DNA of 19,794 nt from an uncultured Alkalilimnicola sp. Lineage in GTDB: Bacteria > Pseudomonadota > Gammaproteobacteria > Nitrococcales > AK92. Location: assembly GCA_937951875.1 (NCBI GenBank), contig CALGAN010000077.1:1-19794 (forward strand), read 5' to 3'. Each line of letters starts with the position of its first letter. Within the stretch, counting starts at the first letter, position 1. This document shows, piece by piece, positions 7,811 to 16,113 of the stretch. The translations under genes and the position numbers were made by a program. A model generated the notes under the pieces. It made no database searches. It was not told the origin of the DNA and saw nothing but the letters and a program-made list of their open reading frames with translations.

Positions 7811-10618
7811 CTAACGGCGGGCGCGCAGCACTAGCTTGCTCAGCTCCCGCACCCACAGCACGGCGCTGGCCGCCGCGGTGCAGTACAGCCAGTCGGCCGG
7901 GGCGAGGCCGACGGTGGAGAAGGCGCGCTGCAGGACCGGCACGTAGAGCACGGCGGCGTGCGCCAGCAGCGCCAGCAGCACCGCGCCCCACAGCAGCGGG
8001 TTGCGGAACAGCCCGTGGAAGGCGCTGACCGCGTCCGAGCGGGCGTTGAAGACGTTGAACAGCTGGCATAGCACCAGCGTGGTGAAGGCCATGGTCCGGG
8101 CATAGGCGAGCTCGCCACTGCCCTCGATCAGCCCGCCGGGCAGCGAGGCGTCCAGCACCGCCAGCGTCGCCGCCGCCATCACCGCACCGCCGCCCAGCAC
8201 CTGCACCCACATCCGCAGGTCGATCACGCCCTGGTCGCGCGGCCGCGGCGGCTGGTGCATCACCTCGTCGTCGGCCGGCTCCAGTCCCAGCGCCAGCGCC
8301 GGGGCGCCGTCGGTGACCAAGTTGATCCACAGGATCTGGGTCGCCAGCAGCGGCAGCACGACACCGCCGCTCTCTGGCGCCAGACCGAGCATCCCGGCCA
8401 GCAGCACGCCGAAGAACATGGTCAGCACCTCGCCCATGTTCGACGACAGCAAGTAGCGCAGGAACTTGCGGATATTGGCGTAGATCGCCCGCCCTTCCTT
8501 CACCGCCGCGACGATGGTGGCGAAGTTGTCGTCGGCCAGCACCATGTCGGCGGCTTCCTTGGACACGTCGGTGCCGCTGATGCCCATGGCCACGCCGATG
8601 TCGGCGCGCTTGAGCGCCGGCGCGTCGTTGACGCCGTCGCCGGTCATCGCCACGGTCAGCCCTTCGGCCTGCAGCGCATCGACCAGGCGCAGCTTGTGCT
8701 CCGGATCGACGCGGGCGAACACCGATACCTCGCGCACGGTGCGGCGCAGCCGCGCGTCGTCCATGCGCTCCAGCTCGGCGCCGGTCACCGCCGACGCGCC
8801 GCGCTCGACGATGCCCAGTTCGGCGGCGATCACCGCCGCGGTCGTGGGATGGTCGCCGGTGATCATCAGCGGCCGGATACCGGCCTGCCTCGCCTCGGCG
8901 ACCGCCGCGCGCGCCTCTTCGCGCGGCGGGTCGAGCATGCCCAGCAGGCCGAGCAGCACCAGCTCCTGCTCGATGCGCTCGTCGAACTCGCCGGCCGCGG
9001 CGTCCGCAGGCAGCGTCCGGAACGCCACCGCCAGGGTGCGCAGCGCCTCGCCCGCCAGGGCATCGTTGGCGGCCAGGATCTCGGCGCGGCGCGCGGCGCT
9101 CAGCGGCACGGGCTCGCCGGCCACCAGCTCGTGCGTGCAGCGCTCGAGCAACACGTCCGGCGCGCCCTTGGCGAACACTGTCAGCCGCTCCCGGTCCTCG
9201 GCGTCGCGGTGGACGGTGCTCATCATCTTGCGCTCGGAGGAGAACGGCACCTCACCGATGCGCGTGTAGCGCGCATCCAGCGCCTCGGCGCTCAGCCCGG
9301 CCTTGCGGGCGGCGACGATCAGCGCACCCTCGGTGGGGTCGCCCTGCACCGTCCAGCGTCCGTCCTGCCGCAGCAGCGCGGCATTGCTGGCGCGCTCGGC
9401 GGCGGCAAGCGCCCGCAACAGCTCCTCGCGCAGCGGCCCCTGCGGCGCGTCGCCATCGTCGGCGCGCACCTCGCCCTGCGGTGCGTAGCCGGTGCCGGTC
9501 AGCTCCGCTCGGCCGCTAGCGGTGACCACGCGACGCACCGTCATCTCGTTGCGGGTCAGCGTGCCGGTCTTGTCCGAGGCGATGACATTGGCCGAGCCCA
9601 GCGTCTCCACCGTCGCCAGCCGGCGCACGATGGCATTGCGCCGCGCCATACGCTGCACGCCGAGCGAGAGCACCACCGTGACCACCGCCGGAAGTCCCTC
9701 CGGCACCGCCGCGACCGCCAGCGCGACACCGAACAGCAGCACGTCGAACAGGGCGGCGAAGCCGCGCACGTCCCCCATCAACAGGATGGTGGCGATCATC
9801 ACCACGGCGATGACGATCACGCTCAGCCCCAGCAGCTGGCCGACCCGGTCCAGCTCCTTCTGCAGCGGGGTGGCCTCGTCGCGCGCGGTCCGCAGCAGGC
9901 CGGCGATACGCCCCATCTCGGTGGCCATGCCGGTGGCGGTCACCACCGCCAGCCCGTGCCCGGAGGCCACCGTCGTGCCGCTGAACAGCATGCCGTGACG
10001 ATCACCCAAGGCCGCCTCGCGGCCGATCGCGGCCGGATCCTTGACGCAGGGCATGCTCTCGCCGGTGAGCGCCGCCTCGATCGTATGCAGCGCCGTGGCC
10101 CGCAGCAGCCTGGCGTCGGCCGGCACGGTGTCGCCCTCCTCGACCAGGATCAAGTCGCCGGGCACCAGCTCGGCCGCGGCGATCTCCTGGCGCCGGCCGT
10201 CGCGGATCACCCGCGCGTGGGCCGCGGTCATCCGCCGCAGCGCCGCGACGGCGTGCTCGGCGCGGGCCTGCTGCACGTAGCCCATGACGGCGTTGAGCAG
10301 CACGATGGCGAAGATCGCCAGCGCCTCGTACGGCAGCGCGCTGTCGCGCTGGACCAGCCACAGACCGGCGGAGATCGCCGTCGCCGCCAGCAACAGCAGC
10401 ACCAGCTTGTCCTTGAACTGCGCGAGGAACTTGCGCCAGGCCGGCGCCGGCGGTTCCGCCGCCAGCGCGTTCGGGCCGCAGCGCTCAAGCCGCGCGCGCG
10501 CCTCCGCCGCGCTCAGACCCGCCTCGGCGTCGCTGCCGAGGGCGCGCAGCACCTCATCGGCCGATTGCCGGTAGGCTTCGGCAAGATTCGGAAGACCAGG
10601 CTTATCGCTCACTGGCAA
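7811..10618 (-). CDS. Cation-transporting P-type ATPase, P2A (probable Ca2+ exporter)
   Basis: About 935 residues, an inner-membrane pump of the SERCA/PacL/LMCA1 type. Visible in order are the N-terminal cation-ATPase domain, actuator TGES, M4 PEGLP, DKTGTLT (Asp near residue 349), TGDGVNDAP, M5 SSNMGE, M6 WINLVTDGAP and the C-terminal helix block. The Ca2+-site residues expected in M4, M5 and M6, including the M6 Asp, are all present, unlike in the paralogue at 1258-4014. Calcium export is the best prediction; Mn2+ is possible. The start is uncertain: GTG 10648, TTG 10618 and GTG 10612 are in frame. AGGAG lies about 10 nt before TTG 10618, which I chose; GTG 10612 gives the more family-like N-terminus MSDKPG. 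It is the first gene of a likely operon with the alcohol dehydrogenase and diverges from the CDF exporter. Confidence 0.93.
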   Translation of the reverse strand: MPVSDKPGLPNLAEAYRQSADEVLRALGSDAEAGLSAAEARARLERCGPNALAAEPPAPAWRKFLAQFKDKLVLLLLAATAISAGLWLVQRDSALPYEALAIFAIVLLNAVMGYVQQARAEHAVAALRRMTAAHARVIRDGRRQEIAAAELVPGDLILVEEGDTVPADARLLRATALHTIEAALTGESMPCVKDPAAIGREAALGDRHGMLFSGTTVASGHGLAVVTATGMATEMGRIAGLLRTARDEATPLQKELDRVGQLLGLSVIVIAVVMIATILLMGDVRGFAALFDVLLFGVALAVAAVPEGLPAVVTVVLSLGVQRMARRNAIVRRLATVETLGSANVIASDKTGTLTRNEMTVRRVVTASGRAELTGTGYAPQGEVRADDGDAPQGPLREELLRALAAAERASNAALLRQDGRWTVQGDPTEGALIVAARKAGLSAEALDARYTRIGEVPFSSERKMMSTVHRDAEDRERLTVFAKGAPDVLLERCTHELVAGEPVPLSAARRAEILAANDALAGEALRTLAVAFRTLPADAAAGEFDERIEQELVLLGLLGMLDPPREEARAAVAEARQAGIRPLMITGDHPTTAAVIAAELGIVERGASAVTGAELERMDDARLRRTVREVSVFARVDPEHKLRLVDALQAEGLTVAMTGDGVNDAPALKRADIGVAMGISGTDVSKEAADMVLADDNFATIVAAVKEGRAIYANIRKFLRYLLSSNMGEVLTMFFGVLLAGMLGLAPESGGVVLPLLATQILWINLVTDGAPALALGLEPADDEVMHQPPRPRDQGVIDLRMWVQVLGGGAVMAAATLAVLDASLPGGLIEGSGELAYARTMAFTTLVLCQLFNVFNARSDAVSAFHGLFRNPLLWGAVLLALLAHAAVLYVPVLQRAFSTVGLAPADWLYCTAAASAVLWVRELSKLVLRARR

Positions 10619-10727
10619 CGTCCGCTGTCTCCTGATCCGATGCCCCACCGTCGCAGGGGATTTCCCGTTCCGCCCCGGTTCGCGCTACGCTCGCCCCCGG
10701 AGATAGCCAGCGCTGATCTGCTCGACC

Positions 10728-11642
10728 ATGAACCAGCCCATGCCCCGTGACCCGTCGCTCACCGCCGCTCCACCCGCCCCGGCGCGGACGGCGCGACTCA
10801 TGCGCGCCGCGACCGTCGCCTCGGTAGCGGTGGCGGCGCTGCTGATCACCATCAAGCTGGCCGCCTGGCTGTTGACCGGCTCGGTGGTGCTGCTGTCGTC
10901 GCTGATCGACTCGACGTTGGACGCCGCCGCCTCGCTGGTCAACCTCTTCGCCGTGCACCAAGCCACCCGCCCCGCCGACCGTGAGCACCGCTTCGGCCAC
11001 GGCAAGGCCGAGCCGCTGGCCGGCATGGGCCAAACCTTGCTGATCGGCGCCTCGGCCACGCTACTGCTGTTCGAGGCGGTACCGCGGCTGTTCGCGCCGC
11101 AGCCGGTCAGCCAGCCGGGCATCGGCGTCGCCGTGATGGTCGTGTCGATGGCGCTGACCGTGGGGCTCGTGTGGTTCCAGCGCCGGGTGGTGGCGCGCAC
11201 CGGTTCGCTAGCGGTCGACGCCGATTCCCTGCACTACCTCAGCGACCTGCTGATGAATGCCAGCGTCATCCTGGCACTGGTGCTGACGCACTATCTAGGC
11301 TGGTACGTGCTCGACCCGCTGTTCGCCATCGGCATCGCCGTGTACGTGCTCTACACCGCCTTACAGATCGCCAAGCGCTCGATCGACGTGCTCATGGACC
11401 GCGAGCTGCCGGACGCCGAGCGCGAACGCATCGAAGCCATTTGCCGCCAGCATCCGGACGTGCGCGGCGTGCACGACATGCGCACCCGCCGCGCCGGCGC
11501 CACCCGCTTCATCCAGCTGCATCTGGAACTCGACGGCGGGCAGCCCCTGCGCGACGCCCACCAGGTGGCGGTGGCGGTCGCCGCCGAGATTCGCCAGGCC
11601 TTTCCCGAGGCCGAGGTAATCATCCACCAGGATCCGGTCTAG
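10728..11642 (+). CDS. fieF: Cation diffusion facilitator, FieF/YiiP-type zinc (iron) exporter
   Basis: A 304-residue CDF antiporter that expels Zn2+ or Cd2+ (and perhaps Fe2+) across the inner membrane in exchange for protons. Six membrane helices are followed by a cytoplasmic ferredoxin-like domain ending in EVIIHQDPV, very close to the end of the E. coli YiiP domain. The transport site has the zinc-type DD-HD set: D61 and D65 in SSLIDSTLD (TM2) and H169 and D173 in SLHYLSD (TM5). HRFGHGKAEPLA after TM2 is the conserved family loop. The ribosome site before ATG 10728 is weak. It diverges from the Ca2+-type ATPase gene (about 110 bp apart) and ends 2 bp from the stop of the convergent flavocytochrome gene. 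Confidence 0.94.
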   Translation: MNQPMPRDPSLTAAPPAPARTARLMRAATVASVAVAALLITIKLAAWLLTGSVVLLSSLIDSTLDAAASLVNLFAVHQATRPADREHRFGHGKAEPLAGMGQTLLIGASATLLLFEAVPRLFAPQPVSQPGIGVAVMVVSMALTVGLVWFQRRVVARTGSLAVDADSLHYLSDLLMNASVILALVLTHYLGWYVLDPLFAIGIAVYVLYTALQIAKRSIDVLMDRELPDAERERIEAICRQHPDVRGVHDMRTRRAGATRFIQLHLELDGGQPLRDAHQVAVAVAAEIRQAFPEAEVIIHQDPV

Positions 11643-11644
11643 TC

Positions 11645-12961
11645 TCAGCGCATCTCGAACAGCTCGCGGTGGAACTGCCGCGGCGACAACCCGCGCGCGC
11701 GCATGGCCTCGAACAGCGCCTGGGCGAAGCCACCGGGCCCGCAGAACCAGATATCGGCCTCGCGCCATGAGGGAATCAGCTGCTCGACCCGATCCAGATC
11801 GAGCCGGCCATCGCGCGGCGTGACCAGCAGGTGGAAGTTCACGCCGGCCTGCTCGGCCAGACGGCGGATATTGGCGATGAACGCCTCGTCCGGCGCCGCG
11901 GTGGAGTAAATCAGATCCACCGGCTTCGACTCCGGTGCGGCGGCCAGCGCCCGCAGGCGCGCCAGGAACGGGGTAATGCCGATGCCGCCGGCGATCCAGA
12001 TCTGGCGCGGGCGGTCGCTGCGGAAATCGAACAGCCCGTAAGGCCCCTCGACGGTGACCGGTTGTCCCGCCGCGACCAGCTTGGGCAAGGCACGGGTGTA
12101 GTCGCCGAGCCCCTTGATGTCGAACACGATCCGGCCGTCGTTCTGCCATGCCGAGCTGATGGTGAACGGATGCGCCCCTTCCCGGCCATCGAAGCGCACG
12201 AAGGCGAACTGGCCGGCCTTGTGCCCCGGCCAGGCGGTATCGAGCTGGATCCCCACCTCCAACACCGCGTTGCCCTCGTACAGCCGGCAGTATTCGACCG
12301 TGCCCACCGCCCGGCGCGACTTACCGATGCGGCCGAACAACGAGGCCACGGCGGCCGCCGCACCGCCGGCCAGCAGCAGGACGAGCAGCCAGCCGATGGG
12401 CGCGCTCCAGTAGGCTGGCGGCATCATCACCACCGCATGGAAGGCCAGCACCAGGTAGACCACCGCCATCAGCCGGTGGGTCTTGAAGAAATAGCGATAG
12501 GGAAAGCGCTTCCACAGCGCGATGACCACCAGCACCAGCATCGCGTAGAAGGCCCACTCGCCCAGCTCGCCGGCCAGCCCACGCCACTCGGCGAAGAGAT
12601 GGGGCTGCCCGCCGCCGGCCCGCGGCGGCCGCGTCAGCCAGCCCTGCCGCACCAGGGTGCGCGGCACCACCTCCAGCGCCCAGTGGACGATGCCGAGCAG
12701 CGCCGCGCTCACGCCCAACCACTTGTGCAAGCGGTAGAACTTGTCGAGCCCGCCCAGCAGCGGCTCGATCTGCACCGGCCGGGCGGCGAGCATCACGCCG
12801 ACGGCCATGCAGCCGAACGCGAGCGCGCCGGTGAGAGGAATCAGCACATGGCGCGCCGGCCAGAAGCCGGCGAAATCGGCCGGCGCCACGGTCGGCAGCC
12901 AAGCCAGCAGGAGAACGAGGATGACAGCGGCGTAAACAAGGCGGAGGCGGTTGAGGGACAT
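11645..12961 (-). CDS. Ferric-reductase-like transmembrane flavocytochrome (FAD/NAD(P)H oxidoreductase)
   Basis: A 438-residue fusion of a six-helix ferric-reductase-like membrane domain (about 8-215) and a ferredoxin-reductase-type FAD/NAD module (about 217-438). Candidate haem-binding pairs are H79/H93 and H162/H175, spaced as in the FRE/NOX family. FAD binding is indicated by HPFTIS (264-269), and nicotinamide binding by GGIGITPF (325-332) and FCGPGGF near the end. Electrons from cytoplasmic NAD(P)H would pass through FAD and two haems to an acceptor outside the membrane, such as Fe3+, Cu2+ or oxygen; the acceptor is unknown. No 2Fe-2S domain is seen. The start at 12961 is chosen for GGAGG at 5-nt spacing rather than the upstream in-frame ATGs. 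A tandem repeat lies just upstream. The MFS gene precedes it on the same strand, 90 bp away. Confidence 0.9.
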   Translation of the reverse strand: MSLNRLRLVYAAVILVLLLAWLPTVAPADFAGFWPARHVLIPLTGALAFGCMAVGVMLAARPVQIEPLLGGLDKFYRLHKWLGVSAALLGIVHWALEVVPRTLVRQGWLTRPPRAGGGQPHLFAEWRGLAGELGEWAFYAMLVLVVIALWKRFPYRYFFKTHRLMAVVYLVLAFHAVVMMPPAYWSAPIGWLLVLLLAGGAAAAVASLFGRIGKSRRAVGTVEYCRLYEGNAVLEVGIQLDTAWPGHKAGQFAFVRFDGREGAHPFTISSAWQNDGRIVFDIKGLGDYTRALPKLVAAGQPVTVEGPYGLFDFRSDRPRQIWIAGGIGITPFLARLRALAAAPESKPVDLIYSTAAPDEAFIANIRRLAEQAGVNFHLLVTPRDGRLDLDRVEQLIPSWREADIWFCGPGGFAQALFEAMRARGLSPRQFHRELFEMR

Positions 12962-12998
12962 GGTTTCCTCCATGATGGGCGTCCGCACGGCGATGAAC

Positions 12999-13042
12999 CG
13001 CCCGGATATCGTCCAGCTTAAACGCCCGGATAGCGCCAGCTT
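12999..13042. repeat. Tandem direct repeat upstream of the flavocytochrome gene
   Basis: Two near-identical units stand head to tail: 12999-13019 and 13023-13042. Both share CGCCCGGATA and CCAGCTT, with a small change and one-base indel between them, and are separated by AAA. The repeat period is 24 bp. The array ends about 38 bp before the flavocytochrome start codon, where an operator or response-regulator site would be expected. Confidence 0.65.
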
Positions 13043-13051
13043 TGCCCTGGA

Positions 13052-14233
13052 TCAACCGCGCGCCGGTTGCCCCGCTGGTATCGCCTCACCGCTCCAGAGC
13101 CGGTGGCTGATCACCGCCATGGCCGCCTGCACGGCGGCCATCAGCGCCACGCAGCCCGGCCAGCCGAAGGCGTGCCACAGCGGGCCGGGCACCACCGCGC
13201 CGAGCGTGCCGCCGATGTAGTAACAGCAAACGTATAACCCGACCGCGGCCGAGGTACCGCCCACCGCCGCCTGCGGCACGTAGCCGGTGCAGATGCCCTG
13301 CACCACGAACATCGCCGTCGAGAACAGCGCCAGCCCGATCGCCACCGCCGCCAGATTAGGCAGCAGTGTCAGCAGTAGCCCGGCGATGCCTACCAACAGG
13401 CTGAGCACGGCGATCGGACTACGCCCGAAGCGCGGTATGAGCTTGCCGGCCACCGGCGTGACCACCACGCCCAGCAGGTACACCGCGAAGATGCTGCCGA
13501 TCGCGCCGACGCCGAGCGAGAACGGCGGCTGCGCCAGATACAGGCTCACGAAGCTGAAGGTACCGACCAGCCCGAACAGCATCCCGAAACCGATGGAGAA
13601 CGCGGTGAGCAGCCGGCGGTTGCCGAGATGGCGGCGCATGGTACGCACGGAATCGACCAGACCGCTGCCTGGCTGGAAATTGCGCGAGGCCGGCAGCCAG
13701 AAGATCAGTGCCGGCAGCAGCAGCAAGTCGAGCATGCCCAGCGCCGCGAACGCCGCCTCCCAGCCCCAGTGCTCGGCGGCCCAACCGGCGATGAAGCGTC
13801 CGCCGAAGCCGCCCAGCACCGAGCCGGAAATATAGAAGGTGGTGGTCTCCACCGCACCGCGCGGATCCCACTCCTCGCGGATATAGGCCACCAGCACCGT
13901 GAAAATGCCTGGCACGAACAGGCCGGCCAGGAAGCGCAGCAACACCAGTGTCCGCAGCGACTCGGCGAACGCCGGCAGCATGGTGAGCACACCGAGTATG
14001 GCCAGCGAACCGGCCATCACCGGCTTGCGGCCGAGCGCGTCGGACACCGCTCCCATGAACGGCGCCACCAGCGCCACCGCCAGTGTGCTCACCGCCACCG
14101 CCAGACCCACCGCCGCCGCGTCCGCGTCGAAGGCGCGCATGAGCTCGGGCAGCAAGGCTTGCACCGGATAGAGATTGGTGAACGCGCAGAAGCCGGCCAC
14201 GAACACGGCCAGTTGGCGCTTGTCGACGAACAT
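13052..14233 (-). CDS. MFS exporter, YnfM-like (DHA1-type)
   Basis: 393 residues with about 12 hydrophobic helices, a major facilitator of the inner membrane. Motif A of the family is present as GAVSDALGRKPV after TM2, and the N-terminus (FTNLYPVQALLPELMRAF) resembles YnfM-type permeases. These are proton-driven exporters of small organics or drugs; the substrate is unknown. ATG 14233 (MFVDKRQLAV) is chosen because it begins directly before TM1. An in-frame ATG at 14293 would add 20 residues unlike the family, and the open frame beyond it runs antisense into the LysR gene. CAGG before 14233 is a weak ribosome site. It diverges from a LysR gene, the standard arrangement for a regulator and its target. 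The flavocytochrome gene follows on the same strand. Confidence 0.9.
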   Translation of the reverse strand: MFVDKRQLAVFVAGFCAFTNLYPVQALLPELMRAFDADAAAVGLAVAVSTLAVALVAPFMGAVSDALGRKPVMAGSLAILGVLTMLPAFAESLRTLVLLRFLAGLFVPGIFTVLVAYIREEWDPRGAVETTTFYISGSVLGGFGGRFIAGWAAEHWGWEAAFAALGMLDLLLLPALIFWLPASRNFQPGSGLVDSVRTMRRHLGNRRLLTAFSIGFGMLFGLVGTFSFVSLYLAQPPFSLGVGAIGSIFAVYLLGVVVTPVAGKLIPRFGRSPIAVLSLLVGIAGLLLTLLPNLAAVAIGLALFSTAMFVVQGICTGYVPQAAVGGTSAAVGLYVCCYYIGGTLGAVVPGPLWHAFGWPGCVALMAAVQAAMAVISHRLWSGEAIPAGQPARG

Positions 14234-14311
14234 GGAGAACCTGCCGAACCAATAGGGAAAACGAAGCGCGCCGGCACGATCGCCGGCCTTCATTACCCTA
14301 AGGGCGAGGCT

Positions 14312-14330
14312 AATATATGTAAAATATATT
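14312..14330. promoter_or_regulatory. AT-rich perfect inverted repeat, likely LysR operator
   Basis: AATATATGTAAAATATATT has perfect 7-bp arms around GTAAA in the 129-bp divergent region between the MFS and LysR genes. It contains symmetric T-N11-A pairs (for example T14314 and A14326) as in LysR-type boxes. Its start lies 79 bp from the MFS start and its end 32 bp from the LysR start, which suits activation of the exporter and autorepression of the regulator. It is strikingly AT-rich for this DNA. Confidence 0.7.
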
Positions 14331-14362
14331 TTTTGTTGCTCATTGATATAAGCTTCGTATTT

Positions 14363-15298
14363 ATGGATCTGCGCCAGCTGCGTTACTTCGTCGCTGTGGC
14401 CGAGGAGCTGCACTTCGGCCGCGCCGCGCGCCGTCTGCACATGTCGCAACCGCCGCTGAGCCAGCAAATCAAGGCGCTCGAAGCGCAGCTCGGGGCGGCG
14501 CTGTTCACCCGCACCAAGCGTTCCGTGGCGCTGACCGAGGCCGGTCAGCAGCTGCTGCCGCTGGCCCGCAACCTGCTGCGCGACGCCGAGCACGCCATGA
14601 CGGTGGTGCGGCGCGCCGCTCAAGGAGAAATCGGCAGCCTGCGCATCGGCTTCACCGGCTCGCTGCCGTTCAGCGAGATCATGCCGCGCATCGTTCACCA
14701 GTTCCGCCGCGCCTACCCGCTGGTGGAGCTGAGCCTGCAAGAGCTGTCCTCCAACCGCCAGCTCACGCTGCTGGCCGAGCAGCGGCTGGACGTCGGCTTC
14801 GTCCGGCCGGCCGACGACACGCCCCTGCCGCCTGGGCTGGGGCTGCATCTGCTGCTGGAGGAACCGCTGGTGGTGGCGGTGAACGAGAACCATCCGCTGG
14901 CCGCCCGCCCGCGGGTCGAGCTGACCGAACTGGCGGCCGAGCCGTTCATCACGTACGCGCGCTCGCTCGGCGCCGGGCTGCCGACCAAGGTGCTGGAGCT
15001 GTGCCGCGCCGCCGGCTTCACGCCGCAGATCGTGCAGGAAGCGGAGCAGATGACGGCGGTGCTGGGCTTGGTGGCGGCGGGCATGGGCATCTCCCTGGTC
15101 ACCGCCGCCATGAGCCAGGTGGCGATACCGCACGTGCGCTACATCCCGCTGATCGCGCCGGACGCCTACTCGCGCCTGTACCTGGCCTACCCCGCCGATC
15201 GGCTCACCCGCCAGATCCGCAACTTCCTAGCGCTAGCGGGCTGGCCCGGCGAGGATATCGAGCGCGTACCCGGTGAACGTTTTCCCAGCATACGGTAA
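14363..15298 (+). CDS. LysR-type transcriptional regulator
   Basis: 311 residues, the normal LysR length. The N-terminal winged helix-turn-helix (about 1-60) reads MDLRQLRYFVAVAEELHFGR then SQPPLSQQIKALE, the group that includes BenM/CatM-like regulators. The rest (about 90-300) is a periplasmic-binding-protein-like effector domain. No strong Shine-Dalgarno sequence precedes ATG 14363, but the protein must begin there because MDLRQLRYF is the canonical N-terminus. It is divergent from the MFS exporter gene and separated from it by an AT-rich palindrome, so it probably senses a small, perhaps aromatic, acid and controls the exporter. The effector is not predictable. A hairpin and repeat copy B follow the gene. 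Confidence 0.94.
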   Translation: MDLRQLRYFVAVAEELHFGRAARRLHMSQPPLSQQIKALEAQLGAALFTRTKRSVALTEAGQQLLPLARNLLRDAEHAMTVVRRAAQGEIGSLRIGFTGSLPFSEIMPRIVHQFRRAYPLVELSLQELSSNRQLTLLAEQRLDVGFVRPADDTPLPPGLGLHLLLEEPLVVAVNENHPLAARPRVELTELAAEPFITYARSLGAGLPTKVLELCRAAGFTPQIVQEAEQMTAVLGLVAAGMGISLVTAAMSQVAIPHVRYIPLIAPDAYSRLYLAYPADRLTRQIRNFLALAGWPGEDIERVPGERFPSIR

Positions 15299-15325
15299 CC
15301 GAGACATAGCAGAACGTTGGCTAGC

Positions 15326-15356
15326 ACGCTCCCTTCCCCCTCGCCGGGGAGAGCGT
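15326..15356. terminator. Bulged hairpin downstream of the LysR gene
   Basis: ACGCTC pairs with GAGCGT and TCCCC pairs with GGGGA around CTCGCC, giving an 11-bp stem with a 3-nt bulge, 28 bp after the LysR stop codon. It lies at the same relative end of repeat copy B as the C-rich hairpin does in copy A. No T-run follows. Confidence 0.45.
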
Positions 15357-15586
15357 AGCGAGGGAGCCGCCAGAGAGAGGAGGATGAACAAGCCGCGAAG
15401 CGCCACTTCCACTTATTGACGGACTAGAAGCTTAGTGCCCCAGGACTGCAACGCCGCGGACAGCGCAGCGACTAATCCTGGGTTTCTGGATGCCCTCCCC
15501 CGCCTTCGCGGGGACAAGTCCCTGTTTTCGCGGGAGCAGGCTCTGCGCGGGCATGACGACTCAGAGGACTTTCGACAGATGTGCGC
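15326..15586 (+). repeat. Dispersed intergenic repeat, copy B
   Basis: It matches the reverse complement of copy A at 6294-6543. The strong core is 15484-15586 (about 88% identical by hand count, ungapped); from 15326 to 15483 only patches align (GAGAG-rich stretch, CGCGAAGC, ATTGAC, CGGACAGC). With the LysR terminator region and the DUF962 terminator it fills the 347-bp gene-free gap 15299-15645. No open frame or transposase is seen. Confidence 0.83.
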
Positions 15587-15608
15587 ACACCCGAACGCCT
15601 GGTGCAAA

Positions 15609-15637
15609 GGGCGGCCGCGCGTCGGTCGCGGCCGCCC
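15609..15637 (-). terminator. Strong hairpin after the DUF962 gene
   Basis: GGGCGGCCGCG and CGCGGCCGCCC form a perfect 11-bp stem around a 7-nt loop, 8 bp after the stop codon of the minus-strand DUF962 gene. On that strand it is followed by TTTGC, a short T-run. This is the best intrinsic terminator candidate in the window. Confidence 0.7.
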
Positions 15638-15645
15638 GGGCCGGC

Positions 15646-16113
15646 TCAGTAGCGCCAGCCGAGCCGCCGGTAAATGAAGCCGAGCAGCCAGGCCGGACCG
15701 ACCAGCAGGAACAGCAGATCCTTGAAGAACGACGGTTTCTTGCCCTCGATCTTGTGGCCGATGAACTGGCCGATCCAGGCGCCGACGAAGATCGCCAGCG
15801 CCAGCGGCCAGAGCGTCACGCCGGCGCGCTCCAGGAAGTAGCACACCGCGAGCATCAGCACCACGACCACGCCCATGCCGACGAACATCGGCAGCGACAG
15901 GCGCAGATAGAAAAGCCCCGCCACCAGCGCGAACAGCACCGCCCAGTTCAGTAGCGGCGACACCTCGGCCATGGCCGCGGGCACCGGAATCGCCCATAGC
16001 ATGGCCAGCAAACTGAACGTGATCAGCGGCACGCAGACCCAATGGATGCGCTTATTGGTGGGATGTTGATGCGATTCGCCGTACTCGGCGAACCATTGAT
16101 CGATCGCTTTCAT
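15646..16113 (-). CDS. DUF962 / Mpo1-like membrane protein
   Basis: 155 residues with about four hydrophobic segments. The conserved N-terminus WFAEYGESHQHPTNKRIHW (H15, N20, H24) and GHKIEGKKPSFF (H120) are signatures of the DUF962/Mpo1 (YGL010w) family. The yeast founder is an Fe2+-dependent dioxygenase of the endoplasmic reticulum that shortens 2-hydroxy fatty acids by one carbon; bacterial members are little studied. The histidines that would bind iron appear present, so a similar fatty-acid oxygenase role in the inner membrane is possible but inferred. The start at 16113 is set by GAGGAGG about 8 nt upstream; the longer frame to 16167 adds residues unlike the family. It is divergent from a histidine kinase gene and followed by a strong terminator. 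Confidence 0.88.
   Translation of the reverse strand: MKAIDQWFAEYGESHQHPTNKRIHWVCVPLITFSLLAMLWAIPVPAAMAEVSPLLNWAVLFALVAGLFYLRLSLPMFVGMGVVVVLMLAVCYFLERAGVTLWPLALAIFVGAWIGQFIGHKIEGKKPSFFKDLLFLLVGPAWLLGFIYRRLGWRY

Noticed and set aside
8255..10750. 831-codon plus-strand open frame opposite the second P-type ATPase
   Set aside because: Low-complexity Arg/His/Gln/Gly composition typical of an antisense shadow; the minus strand encodes a complete P2A ATPase.
14234..15133. N-terminal extension of the MFS frame to 693 residues
   Set aside because: The extra part is antisense to the LysR gene and crosses its promoter; the MFS family begins at MFVDKRQLAV.
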